64,000 nucleotides of DNA. Source: Microbacterium algeriense (GTDB lineage: Bacteria; Actinomycetota; Actinomycetes; Actinomycetales; Microbacteriaceae). Position 1 is the first letter of the stretch. Every line of letters starts with the position of its first letter. Below, in pieces: positions 32,565 to 41,176 of this stretch. Both the position numbers and the translations under genes were made by a program. The stretch covers positions 620,001-684,000 of the forward strand of contig NZ_WAAO01000001.1 in NCBI RefSeq assembly GCF_008868005.1. The letters run 5' to 3'. The notes under the pieces were generated by a model, which worked only from the letters and a program-made list of their open reading frames with translations, was not told the DNA's origin and did no database searches.

Positions 32565-33481
32565 CGCTTCTCTCCCTTTTCGGACAGGCGGACGTAGACG
32601 ACGACGAGCGCCATCAGCAGGACCATCCAGAGCAGGCCGAGCGCGCCGGCATGACCGAGGTCGAAGCCGTCGAACGCCGTCTCGTACACCGCGGTGGCGA
32701 AGGTCTGGGTGGATCCGGCGGGGCCGCCGCCGGTGAGGACGTAGATGATGTCGAAGTGCTGGAAGTTCCAGATGAACTCCAGGAGGATCACCAGGCCGAT
32801 GATCCCGCTCATCTGCGGGACGGTGATGGAGAAGAACCGGCGGACGGTGCCGGCACCGTCGATCTCGGCGGCCTCGTGCAGTTCGACGGGGACGGTCTGC
32901 AGGCCGGCGAGGAGCATGACCATCATCCAGGGGAACGACTGCCACGTCTTCGCGACGATCACGGCGATCATCGCGGTGGTCGGGTTCGCGAGCCACGCCT
33001 GCGGGGAGTCGATCAGGCCGATGGACTCCAGCGCCGCGTTCAGCACGCCGTAGTTGGCGTTGAAGATCCACATCCAGAGGAATGACACGACCACGCCGGG
33101 GATCAGCCACGGGATGAGCATGAGGCCGCGGAGCACCTTGGCGCCGCGGATGCGGGAGTTGAGCGCCAGCGCGAGGCCGAAGCCGATCACGAAGGGAGCG
33201 ATCGTGGTGCCCAGTGTGAAGACGAGGGTCTGACCGAGCAGCGGGAAGAAGTCGCCGGTGAGGACGTCGACGATGTTCTGGAAGCCGACGAATTCACGCC
33301 CTGGTTCGACGAGGCTCTGCTTGAAGAACGCGGTGATGAGCGCGGTGATCAGCGGGTACACGACGACGGCGGCGAGCAGCGCGAGGCCGGGAGCCGTGAG
33401 GAGGAGGGCGAACATCCCGTCCGAGAGGCGACGGGGCCGACGACCTGTTCCTATCTGTGAGGAAATGGTCTGTTCTGTCAT
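32561..33481 (-). CDS. Carbohydrate ABC permease, MalF-type
   Basis: A 306-residue six-helix permease. The EAA motif is 'EAAEIDGAGTVRRFFSITVP', and 'LTGGGPAGSTQTFATAVYE' is the typical loop of MalF-type subunits. It is the first gene of the leftward operon running to 25216 (two permeases, binding protein, beta-propeller, oxidoreductase, LacI-like sensor). A 358-bp divergent regulatory region separates it from the beta-helix gene. Confidence 0.92.
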   Translation of the reverse strand: MTEQTISSQIGTGRRPRRLSDGMFALLLTAPGLALLAAVVVYPLITALITAFFKQSLVEPGREFVGFQNIVDVLTGDFFPLLGQTLVFTLGTTIAPFVIGFGLALALNSRIRGAKVLRGLMLIPWLIPGVVVSFLWMWIFNANYGVLNAALESIGLIDSPQAWLANPTTAMIAVIVAKTWQSFPWMMVMLLAGLQTVPVELHEAAEIDGAGTVRRFFSITVPQMSGIIGLVILLEFIWNFQHFDIIYVLTGGGPAGSTQTFATAVYETAFDGFDLGHAGALGLLWMVLLMALVVVYVRLSEKGEKR

Positions 33482-33593
33482 CTAGGTCATCCTTGGCCTG
33501 GGGTGATGTGTCCGCACTCTCACGGTGCGGTCTCGGGAGTTCTCAGTATTTCCGGCGGATTACGGTCGCGTCAACTGGAGAGACCAATAGTGA

Positions 33594-33628
33594 GAAATTG
33601 ATGGAAACTGACAGGTTTGTTCAATTTC
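33594..33628. promoter_or_regulatory. Imperfect inverted repeat GAAATTGA...TCAATTTC
   Basis: Arms GAAATTGATGGAAAC (33594-33608) and GTTTGTTCAATTTC (33615-33628) are complementary at the outer 8 and inner 4 positions around TGACAG. AT-rich and symmetric, it is a good candidate operator for the leftward importer operon, 113 bp from its first start codon. Confidence 0.5.
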
Positions 33629-33749
33629 GTCACACCAGGAACCCTCTCGAGTGCGATGGCGCATCCCGACCTCCGTCATCGCGGCTCGACACAGCTGAGA
33701 GAGCTTCGAGTCAGCGCCGTGAGGCGATCGAAGAAAAATCGATGCTTGC

Positions 33750-33766
33750 TAGTCGATTATCGATTA
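33750..33766. promoter_or_regulatory. Operator TAGTCGAT-T-ATCGATTA
   Basis: Arms match at 7 of 8 positions around a central T. It lies 73 bp upstream of the beta-helix gene. Related palindromes occur at 38492-38510 (before the GntR gene) and 47094-47110 (before the second importer), defining a probable three-promoter regulon. Confidence 0.7.
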
Positions 33767-33839
33767 GGTAAGTTCTGAGCAACCGCCGGTGCGGTGCCGT
33801 GCGAGCTCTTCGCGCGGGAATCGAGAGTTCGGAGACGCA

Positions 33840-36800
33840 ATGAAGCGTGTGCTGGCAAGCCTGGCCCTGGCGGCGGTGTTCGGATCCGCCCTCGCCGCGA
33901 CCGCCCCGTCGGCGGCTGCGGCCGCGGATGACGACGCCCTCTACCTCGCCCCCGGGGGTGATGACACGGCCTCCGGCACGATCGACGATCCCCTCGCGAC
34001 GCTGGAAGGCGCGCGCGACCGGATCCGTGCGCTGAAGGCCGACTCCGCTCTGCCGTCCGAGGGCCTCACGGTCTACCTCCGCGAGGGCGAATACCCGCGC
34101 AGCTCCTCGTTCGAGATCGGTGCGCAGGACTCGGGAACCGCCGACGCCCCGATCACCTACCGCTCCTACCCGGGCGAGACGGCCACGCTCACCGGAGGCC
34201 GAGAACTGCCCCGGGACCAGTTCGCTCCGGTGGACGACGCCACCGTGACCGACCGGATCATCGACACCGCCGCCCGCGATCGCGTCGTCGGCATCGACCT
34301 CGCCGACCTCGGCATCACCGACTACGGCCAGCTCAGCCGCCATGGCTACTGGAAGGCCAACGACGTCAGCACGACGCCGCCGATGGAGCTGTTCATCGAC
34401 GGACAGGGGATGACCCTCGCGCGCTGGCCCAACGCCGACGCGGCCACCCCCACCGTGCAGATGGGCGACATCATCGACGCCGGTCCCGACCGCAACGACG
34501 CCGACCTGCAGGACCGCGGCGGCACGTTCAGCTACGGCTACGACCGCCCGAAGCACTGGACCCAGGCCGAGGACGTGTGGCTGGACGGCATCTTCGGGTA
34601 CAGCTGGGAGTGGTCGTACAACAAGATCGAGAGCATCGACACCGACGCGAAGACGATCACCCTCCGCTACGGCGAGATGTCCGGGATCATGAAGAGCTGG
34701 TTCCCCGACTTCCACTTCGCGCAGAACCTCCTGGAGGAGCTCGACGCCCCCGGCGAGTACTACATCGACCGCGCCGCCGGGAAGCTGTACCTCATCCCCA
34801 ACGCCGCCTTCACCTCCGGTCGCGGCGACGTGACGGTCACGACGCTCGACGAGCCGATGCTGCGCGCCGACGGGGCCTCGTACGTGAACTTCGACGACCT
34901 CGTGATGGAGTACGGCCGGGCCACCGCCGCCGTGATCCTCGGGGGTTCGCACGTGACGATCTCGCACAGCGACATCCGCAACTTCACCGACGGCGGCGTG
35001 CTCATCAACTCGCCCGGTCGCTACACGTACGACGGCATCCCGGTGAACCGCGGCGGCCGCGACCACGCCGTGACCGACAGCCGGCTCACGCACGTCGGCG
35101 GCGTCGGCGTGGTGCTCCAGGGCGGCGACAAGACGACGCTCGAGCCCGGCCGCAACCGCGTCGAGAACTCCGAGATCGCCGACTTCGCCTACTACCACAA
35201 GGCCTACAACCCGGGAGTGATGTTCGACGGCGTCGGCAACATCGCCAGGGACAACGAGATCCACGACGCCCCGCACCCCGGGATCATCGTGCACGGCAAC
35301 GACCACCTGTTCGAACGCAACGAGGTGTACGACGTCTGCAAGCAGTTCCACGACCTCGGGGCGATCTATATGAACTCCGGCAAGACCCCGCAGCAGCGCG
35401 GGCACGTGTTCCGGGAGAACTACTTCCACGACATCGGCGTCGGCATGGCGGGCGTCGAGGGCATCTACGCCGACAACTTCACGTGGGATCTCACGATCGA
35501 GAAGAACGTGTTCGTGAACATGGGCAACGGCGCGATCAAGAGCGGCTCGGCCGACTACATCGAGGCGCGCAACAACGTCTTCGTCGACGCGTACGCCCCG
35601 TACGACAACTACGAGCAGTGGATGGGCAACCAGGAGGGCAACGTCGTCGACCGCGACTACATGCCCGCGTGGGAGCAGGTGTTCGCCGACAACAACGACT
35701 TCGTCGGCACGCCGTATCTGACGAAGTACCCCGAACTCGCGCACTTCTTCGAGGACGACCACTACTTCCCGAACCACAGCACGTTCGCCGAGAACGTCGT
35801 GTGGAACCCGAACCGGGCGCGGATGGCCGGCGTCAACGAGCACGGCGCCAAGGACGGCAAGAACCTCCTGAACTACGAGGACAACTGGGTGGCCGACGCC
35901 GACCCCGGCTTCGTTGACGCCGCCAACGGCGACTACACGTTGAAGGCCGATGCGGCCGTGTTCGACCAGATCCCCGGCTTCGAGGCCATCGCGTTCAGCG
36001 AGATCGGCGTCGACGGTGAGATCGGGCAGACGCAGCAGCCGCAGACCGTGCCGCTCGAGGACATCGCGTTCGACACGGACACCCTCACGATCGACGCGGG
36101 CGACGAGGTGCGCGTGCGTGCCGTGCCGCTGCCGTGGAACGCCGACGACGCCGCGGTGACCTATGCCTCGGCCGACGCCGCCGTCGCCACCGTGAACGAC
36201 AAGGGCGTGGTGCTGGGCATGGGCCCCGGCACCACCACCGTCACGGCCACCGCGAAGGCCGACGCCACCAAAACCGCCACCATCGAGGTGATCGTCGAGG
36301 AGGGCGACGGGGTGCTGCACTACACCGACTTCGAGTCGGGGGCGAACGGCTGGCCGACCGACCCGAACCGCAGCATCCAGGTGGATGCGTCGGGCGACAA
36401 GGTCTACCGGATCGTCAAGGGGGCGAACAGCCTCCTGCCGCGGGACTTCACGGAGTTCGTGCTCGACTTCGACGTCTCGGCGCCGGCGACGACCCCCGCC
36501 AACGCGGGACTCATCGTCTACGACCGCAACGGCAAGGGCGGCGGCTACATCCGCTTCCGTCAGGCCGCGGCCGGTCCGACCTGGACGATCTTCGACGACG
36601 CCTGGAAGGTCGTCGCCGAGAAGGTCGTGCCGACGGCGCAGGGCCTGACCCCCGGGGAGACGTCGCACGTCCGCATCGCGGTGCAGGACGGGCAGATCCG
36701 GATCTCCGTGAACGGGGCGATCGCGCTGGAAGGCGCCGACCCCGGCCCCGGCAAGGCCGGTCGGGTCGGGTTCTACGTGGAGAACTACGCCTCGCTCGAC

Positions 36801-37913
36801 TTCGACGACATCGGGTTCTCGCTCTCCGGTGTTCCGGTCACGGGCGTGAGCCTGGATGCCGACGCCGTGGGACTGACCGTGGGGGAGCGGCGGTCCGTCG
36901 CGGCCACGGTCGCCCCGGAGGACGCCAGCGACGCCCGGGTCACCTGGACGACCGATGCGCCGGAGGTCGCCACGGTCTCCGGCGGCCGGATCGCGGGGGT
37001 CACGGCCGGAACCGCGACGATCACCGCGACCTCGGTCGCCGACCCGAGCCTCAGCGACACGGTCACCGTGACCGTGGACGACGCCGAGTACCCGACCACC
37101 CGCCTCGACGGACAGCTGAAGGACGGCGCGAACTGGAGTCAGTCCGACCACATCGCCGTGGACGACACCGGCGTCGTGATCAGCGGGGAAGGCGTGCACG
37201 GCTACGAGGCAGAGCGCTTCGGAGACACGCTGCTGCAGTTCGACGCGGAGTTCGGCGCCTTCGACGGCGGCTGGTACGGCTTCCAGGCGCGCTCCGACCA
37301 GACCGGCCTCCCCGCCTGGCAGAACTCCAATACCGGGTACCTCGCGGTGATCAAGGAGGACGTGATCGAGTTCCAGAGCTGGACCCCGGGCCAGACCATG
37401 CTCGACAGCATCCCCAACACCGTCATCGAACCGAACTCCACGCACCGGATCGAGTTCGGCGCGGTGGCGGAGGACGGCGGCACCCGCATCGTGCTCCGCG
37501 TCGATGACGCGACCGTGTGGAACATGGTCGACGCGCGGCAGAACCTGCGCATCGGCGCGGACGGTTTCTTCAACGTCTACCACTACGGCAAGACGAACAC
37601 CTTCGCCGTGCGGCCGACGCCTCCGCCCGCGACCGTCACCGGCATCTGCTGGGCGCCCGAGGCCGACCCCAAGACCCGCTACGTGCGCGGCGAGGAACTC
37701 GACGTGACCGGCATGCTGCTCGGGGTGGACTGGAGTGACGGCTCCCGCACCACGCAGCAGGTCACTGCTGACATGGTCAGCGGCTTCGACAGCAGCAAGG
37801 TGCGCCCGCACCACACGCTCACCGTGACGTACGCTGGCGCGAGCGTCGAGCTCCCGATCTCGGTGCGACCCAAGCTCAAGAACGGCGAACAGGATGTGCC
37901 ACGATGCGGGTGA
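33840..37913 (+). CDS. Secreted multidomain beta-helix enzyme, GH141-like
   Basis: A 1357-residue secreted protein. Domains in order: signal peptide (1-29); right-handed parallel beta-helix catalytic-type region (about 35-730) opening with 'LYLAPGGDDTASGTIDDPLA' and 'GLTVYLREGEYPRSSSFEIG'; bacterial Ig-like domain (about 740-820); concanavalin-like sandwich (about 825-1000); second Ig-like domain (about 1000-1080, 'VTWTTDAPEVATVSGGRIAG'); second sandwich (about 1085-1260); and a group 3 Ig-like end ('YAGASVELPISVRP'). The N-terminal pattern resembles GH141, whose members include alpha-L-fucosidases and xylanases. An L-fucose pathway in the same window makes fucosidase attractive, but catalytic residues were not assigned. 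No sortase motif is seen. The ATG at 33840 follows GGAG. Confidence 0.82.
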   Translation: MKRVLASLALAAVFGSALAATAPSAAAAADDDALYLAPGGDDTASGTIDDPLATLEGARDRIRALKADSALPSEGLTVYLREGEYPRSSSFEIGAQDSGTADAPITYRSYPGETATLTGGRELPRDQFAPVDDATVTDRIIDTAARDRVVGIDLADLGITDYGQLSRHGYWKANDVSTTPPMELFIDGQGMTLARWPNADAATPTVQMGDIIDAGPDRNDADLQDRGGTFSYGYDRPKHWTQAEDVWLDGIFGYSWEWSYNKIESIDTDAKTITLRYGEMSGIMKSWFPDFHFAQNLLEELDAPGEYYIDRAAGKLYLIPNAAFTSGRGDVTVTTLDEPMLRADGASYVNFDDLVMEYGRATAAVILGGSHVTISHSDIRNFTDGGVLINSPGRYTYDGIPVNRGGRDHAVTDSRLTHVGGVGVVLQGGDKTTLEPGRNRVENSEIADFAYYHKAYNPGVMFDGVGNIARDNEIHDAPHPGIIVHGNDHLFERNEVYDVCKQFHDLGAIYMNSGKTPQQRGHVFRENYFHDIGVGMAGVEGIYADNFTWDLTIEKNVFVNMGNGAIKSGSADYIEARNNVFVDAYAPYDNYEQWMGNQEGNVVDRDYMPAWEQVFADNNDFVGTPYLTKYPELAHFFEDDHYFPNHSTFAENVVWNPNRARMAGVNEHGAKDGKNLLNYEDNWVADADPGFVDAANGDYTLKADAAVFDQIPGFEAIAFSEIGVDGEIGQTQQPQTVPLEDIAFDTDTLTIDAGDEVRVRAVPLPWNADDAAVTYASADAAVATVNDKGVVLGMGPGTTTVTATAKADATKTATIEVIVEEGDGVLHYTDFESGANGWPTDPNRSIQVDASGDKVYRIVKGANSLLPRDFTEFVLDFDVSAPATTPANAGLIVYDRNGKGGGYIRFRQAAAGPTWTIFDDAWKVVAEKVVPTAQGLTPGETSHVRIAVQDGQIRISVNGAIALEGADPGPGKAGRVGFYVENYASLDFDDIGFSLSGVPVTGVSLDADAVGLTVGERRSVAATVAPEDASDARVTWTTDAPEVATVSGGRIAGVTAGTATITATSVADPSLSDTVTVTVDDAEYPTTRLDGQLKDGANWSQSDHIAVDDTGVVISGEGVHGYEAERFGDTLLQFDAEFGAFDGGWYGFQARSDQTGLPAWQNSNTGYLAVIKEDVIEFQSWTPGQTMLDSIPNTVIEPNSTHRIEFGAVAEDGGTRIVLRVDDATVWNMVDARQNLRIGADGFFNVYHYGKTNTFAVRPTPPPATVTGICWAPEADPKTRYVRGEELDVTGMLLGVDWSDGSRTTQQVTADMVSGFDSSKVRPHHTLTVTYAGASVELPISVRPKLKNGEQDVPRCG

Positions 37914-38509
37914 CCTTCATCGGAGACTCGATCACCGACGCCGGACGCGATCGCTCCGACCCGGAGTCCTTCGGTGACGGCTATGTCTCGCTCCTGGCGC
38001 CGGAGCTGATCGCGGCGGGAGCCACGGTCCGCAACCTCGGCATCGCCGGCGACCGCGCCCGCGACCTCGCCGCCCGGTGGGACGCGGAGCTGATGCCGAC
38101 CGCCCCGGAGCTGCTGACCGTGTACGTCGGCGTGAACGACATGTGGCGGCGCTTCGACAGCGACGACCCCACGACGGAGGCGGATTTCGCCGCGACGCTC
38201 GGCGGCCTCCTGGATCGGGTCGAAGCGCAGCACCGGCCGCGGCTGATCCTCATGGAGCCGTTCTTCCTCCCCGTGACGGAGGAGCAGCAGGCGTGGGTCG
38301 ACGACCTCGACGGGAAGCGGGCGGCGGTGCGGGCGCTCGCCGCCGCGCACGGGGCGGCGTTCGTGCCTCTGCACGAGGTGTTCACGACGGCTGCGGAGAA
38401 GCATCCGGTGGCCGAGCTGGCACCCGATGGCGTGCACCCCACCCCGCGCGGATCCGCCCTGATCGCGGATGCCTGGCGCGCCGCAGCGTCCATTAGCGAT
38501 AGTCGATAA
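37904..38509 (+). CDS. SGNH/GDSL-family esterase
   Basis: A 201-residue SGNH hydrolase. Block I is 'FIGDSITDAGR' (catalytic Ser), block II 'LGIAGDRARDL', block III 'YVGVNDMWRR', and block V 'DGVHPTPRG' (catalytic Asp and His). No signal peptide, so it acts inside the cell. It overlaps the beta-helix gene by 10 bases and is thus co-translated with it. Members deacetylate sugars or oligosaccharides, including xylan and pectin fragments, which fits import of acetylated products. Its 3' end overlaps the operator before the next gene. Confidence 0.9.
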   Translation: MRVTFIGDSITDAGRDRSDPESFGDGYVSLLAPELIAAGATVRNLGIAGDRARDLAARWDAELMPTAPELLTVYVGVNDMWRRFDSDDPTTEADFAATLGGLLDRVEAQHRPRLILMEPFFLPVTEEQQAWVDDLDGKRAAVRALAAAHGAAFVPLHEVFTTAAEKHPVAELAPDGVHPTPRGSALIADAWRAAASISDSR

Positions 38510-38510
38510 T
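38492..38510. promoter_or_regulatory. Operator ATTAGCGATAGTCGATAAT overlapping a -10 element
   Basis: Arms ATTAGCGA and TCGATAAT match at 7 of 8 positions around TAG. The right arm contains GATAAT (38505-38510), a good -10 hexamer 12 bases before the GntR start. The operator also covers the last codons of the esterase gene. Autoregulation is likely. Confidence 0.7.
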
Positions 38511-38522
38511 GGACGTAGACTG

Positions 38523-39179
38523 ATGGTCATGACGGATGCTCTGGGCACAGCCGGACTGCAGCGTGGACTGCTGTCCGATCAGATCTACGCCTTGATCAAG
38601 GCGATGATCAAGGACTCCACGCTCGCACCCGGGGAGCAGCTCGTGGAGTCCCAACTCGCCCGGCAGATGCAGGTGAGCCAGGCGCCCGTCCGCGACGCCC
38701 TCAAACGGCTCGCGCACGAGGGCCTGGTGTCGCACGTGCGGCACCAGGGCAACTTCGTCGCGAGCTACTCCGCCGAGGAGGCGGCGCAGGCCAAGGTCGC
38801 CCGCGTCGAGCTGGAGGGACTGGCCGGCCGGCTCGCCTGCGGCGCGCTCGACACCGCCCGCCGCGAAGAGCTCGCCGGACTCATCGCGCAGATGCACGAG
38901 GCGGCCGAGGCCGAGGATCTCGCCCGGTTCCGCGAGCTCGACTTCACGTTCCACCGGGCCGTGATCGAGGCCAGCGGCAACGCGTACCTTCCCCGCATGT
39001 GGGACCTCCTCGAGCCGAGCCTGCGTGTCATGCACGTGCTCGGCGATCCCACGTTCACGGGCGACTGGCATGAGGTCGCCGACTGGCACAAGGGCCTGCT
39101 CGACACGCTGGATGCCGGTGATGAGGAGGCCGCGTCCTCCCTGTTCCGCGCCCACGCCGCCGGTACCCTCCTCGACTGA
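38523..39179 (+). CDS. GntR/FadR-type regulator of the beta-helix and second importer loci
   Basis: A 218-residue GntR regulator with FCD domain. The winged helix is 'EQLVESQLARQMQVSQAPVR' then 'LVSHVRHQGNFVASYSAEEA'; the effector part has 'FRELDFTFHRAVIEASGNAY'. Starts at 38523 or 38529 are possible. No ribosome-binding site is seen, and the -10 GATAAT ends 12 bases upstream, so the message may be leaderless. The shared palindrome at its own promoter, at 33750 and at 47094 makes it the likely regulator of the beta-helix gene and of the operon from 47044 to 39401. Confidence 0.9.
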   Translation: MVMTDALGTAGLQRGLLSDQIYALIKAMIKDSTLAPGEQLVESQLARQMQVSQAPVRDALKRLAHEGLVSHVRHQGNFVASYSAEEAAQAKVARVELEGLAGRLACGALDTARREELAGLIAQMHEAAEAEDLARFRELDFTFHRAVIEASGNAYLPRMWDLLEPSLRVMHVLGDPTFTGDWHEVADWHKGLLDTLDAGDEEAASSLFRAHAAGTLLD

Positions 39180-39190
39180 CCCCCGCGCGC

Positions 39191-39400
39191 GTTTCGCACC
39201 GGGGTCGCAGTTTCGCACCGGGTCGCGGTTTCGCACCGGGGTCGCATCCATCCCGGGAATCCCTGCGACGTGGTGCGGATCTGCGACGGGACGCGGCAGC
39301 GCTTCCGGGATGGGGTGTTCCGGCGCGGGGTCGCAGTTTCGCACCGGGGTCGCATCCATCCCGGGAATCCCTGCGACGGGGTGCGGATCTGCGACGGGGG
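39191..39400. repeat. Duplicated palindromic intergenic repeat (GTTTCGCACC family)
   Basis: A unit of about 63 bp, beginning GTTTCGCACCGGGGTCGCAT and ending GGATCTGCGACGGG, occurs at 39228-39290 and again at 39336-39398, with one internal base difference. Two further GTTTCGCACC copies precede it (39191, 39210). The unit is internally self-complementary (GTCGCAG...CTGCGAC; CGCACC...GGTGCG), so it can fold into a long hairpin. It separates the convergent regulator and lactonase genes and may act as a terminator. Confidence 0.85.
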
Positions 39401-40210
39401 CTACGCGGTGAAGGGGTAGAGCCGGTCGGCAGTGCCGGACCAGAATGCTCGAGCCTCGGAAGGGGACAGGGCAGGAAGAGCCCGCCGGGTCGCGGCGAGC
39501 ACCTCCGCGTAGGTCGTGGTCCGGGTGGACATCGGCCAGTCGCTGCCGTACATCAGTCGATCCGCGCCGAAGAGGGCGAATGCGGAGCGCAGCAGTTCCC
39601 GCGACTCGTCCGCCCCGCGAGCCGCAAGGTCGAGCCCGGACACCTTCGCCGACACCCCCGGAGCCGACGCGGCCTCGGCGAGGGCGGAGAGCCATGCGGC
39701 ATCGGCCGTCCGGGCGCCGAGGCCGAGGTGGCAGAGGACGATCGCGGTGTCGGGGCGTCGTCGGGAGAGGGCGGCAGCGGCGGGAAGCTGCTCCGGGCGG
39801 ATCAGCAGCTCGAGGGTGCGGGCGGTCGCTCCCAGGTGCTCCGCGAGGGCGTCGAGGCCGTCCACGTCGGAGAGATCCGCGGCGAACTGCGGCACCGCGG
39901 CGCGCACTCCCACGACGGCGGGGGAGAACGCGACCGCCGTGGCCCCGGCCGCACGCCCGGGCTCGGGTGAGTACTGCAGCACCACCCGCCGCAGGTACGG
40001 GTCCCGTGCTGCCGTCGCGGTCAGCCATTCTGCCTCGGCCACCGAGTCCGCGGCCTGCACGGCGATGGCGGAGGAGACGCCGGCCTGGCCCAGCTCCCGC
40101 CCGAGGTCTGCGGCCGCGGCGTGGCGGGGAAGGCCGAGGTCGTCGCGGAACCAGGGGATCGGCACGGCATCCGCATCCCAGACGTGCACGTGGGCGTCGA
40201 CGATCCGCAC
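39401..40210 (-). CDS. Amidohydrolase-2 family lactonase (second copy)
   Basis: A 269-residue COG3618-type amidohydrolase. It begins 'VRIVDAHVHVWDADAVPIPW' (GTG start at 40210 with AGGA six bases upstream). 'IVLCHLGLG' supplies the central His and 'LMYGSDWPMS' the final Asp. It is shorter than, and clearly divergent from, the lactonase at 6115-7071. Downstream of an aldo/keto reductase, it probably opens the lactone that enzyme makes. It is the last gene of the operon starting at 47044. Confidence 0.82.
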   Translation of the reverse strand: MRIVDAHVHVWDADAVPIPWFRDDLGLPRHAAAADLGRELGQAGVSSAIAVQAADSVAEAEWLTATAARDPYLRRVVLQYSPEPGRAAGATAVAFSPAVVGVRAAVPQFAADLSDVDGLDALAEHLGATARTLELLIRPEQLPAAAALSRRRPDTAIVLCHLGLGARTADAAWLSALAEAASAPGVSAKVSGLDLAARGADESRELLRSAFALFGADRLMYGSDWPMSTRTTTYAEVLAATRRALPALSPSEARAFWSGTADRLYPFTA

Positions 40211-40231
40211 GTCAGATCCTGCGCCGCGCGG

Positions 40232-41176
40232 TCACGCGGCCTCCGCGTCGAGGGCGTCCCACAGCGCGGCGGGCAGCTCGGCATCGAGGCCGTCCACGAA
40301 CGCGTCCACCTCCGCGGGCGTCCGAGCCCCGACGACCACGGCGTCCGCGCCGTGCCGCAGCGGGAACTGCACCGCGGCGTCCGCGAGCCGCACGCCGTAC
40401 GTCGCGCACACGGCCTGCAACCGCAGCGCCCGCTCCCGGAGCTCCGGGGGTGCGGGCTTGTATTCGAAGAACGGCGAGCCGACCGGGTCGACGAGGATGC
40501 CGGAGTTGAACACCGCGGCCGCGAGCACCCCGATGCCGCGGGCCGCCGCGGTCGGCAGCAGCCGGTCCAGGGAGGTGCGGTCGAGCAGAGTGAGTCGTCC
40601 GGCCTCCATCACCACGTCGAGCGGCGCCTCGGCGACGTAGCGCTCCAGGGGGTCGAGGCGGCCGAGGCCCACACTGATCGCGCGCACCACTCCTTCGTCG
40701 CGCAGCTCGACGAGGGCGGGGAGTGCCGCCGCGAACGCTGCCTCCACATCCAGGGGGTCGTGCAGATGGAGCACGTCCACGCGGTCGACGCCCAACCGGG
40801 CGAGGCTGCCGTCGAGGCTTCTCCGCACGCCGTCCCTGCTGAGATCGACGACGGAGTCGTGCCCGCTCGCGGCTCCCGAGACCGGCCGGCCGTCCGCATC
40901 GACGAGCACGCGGCCGACCTTCGTCGCGATCACGTAGTCGTCGCGCGGGACGCCGCGGAGGGCGAGGCCGAGCTTCCGCTCGCTCTCGCCCGACCCGTAC
41001 AGGGGTGCGGTGTCGAAGAACCGGACGTCCCGCGCGAGCGCCGCGTGCACCGTGGCCACCGCGTCGGCGTCCGCCACGGGCGCGAAGAGGTTGCCGATCG
41101 GGGCGCACCCCAGCCCGGCGTCATCGCGCGCGCTGACGCCGGGGTTCAGCGGACGAAGCTCTGCACGGAACGCCAT
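40232..41176 (-). CDS. Aldo/keto reductase, sugar 1-dehydrogenase-like (second copy)
   Basis: A 314-residue aldo/keto reductase: Asp and Tyr in 'FFDTAPLYGSGESERKLG', Lys in 'VIATKVGRVL', His in 'VLHLHDPLDVE'. It belongs to the same subgroup as the fucose dehydrogenase at 10339-11307 but is diverged from it. Its start lies inside the RraA-like gene (31-base overlap). With the next gene it makes a dehydrogenase-lactonase pair, the first two steps of an oxidative sugar pathway. No dehydratase is encoded in this operon. Confidence 0.85.
   Translation of the reverse strand: MAFRAELRPLNPGVSARDDAGLGCAPIGNLFAPVADADAVATVHAALARDVRFFDTAPLYGSGESERKLGLALRGVPRDDYVIATKVGRVLVDADGRPVSGAASGHDSVVDLSRDGVRRSLDGSLARLGVDRVDVLHLHDPLDVEAAFAAALPALVELRDEGVVRAISVGLGRLDPLERYVAEAPLDVVMEAGRLTLLDRTSLDRLLPTAAARGIGVLAAAVFNSGILVDPVGSPFFEYKPAPPELRERALRLQAVCATYGVRLADAAVQFPLRHGADAVVVGARTPAEVDAFVDGLDAELPAALWDALDAEAA

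Larger units (their letters stand above)
33482..33839. promoter_or_regulatory. Divergent regulatory region between two polysaccharide loci
   Basis: 358 bp without a gene, clearly AT-richer than its flanks. It should hold the promoter of the leftward importer operon (33481) and of the rightward beta-helix gene (33840). It contains the imperfect inverted repeat at 33594-33628 and the TCGATTATCGA palindrome at 33750-33766. A GGAG ribosome-binding site lies just before 33840. Confidence 0.65.

Noticed and set aside
33711..37814. A 1367-codon open frame antisense to the beta-helix gene
   Set aside because: Its residues are Val/Asp/His/Arg-rich with no domain signature, as expected opposite a high-GC gene. 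The sense strand has a signal peptide, clear domains and a ribosome-binding site.
39401..40210. Second L-fuconolactonase stated as fact
   Set aside because: Only the COG3618 fold and position are visible. The paralogue is too diverged to transfer the substrate.
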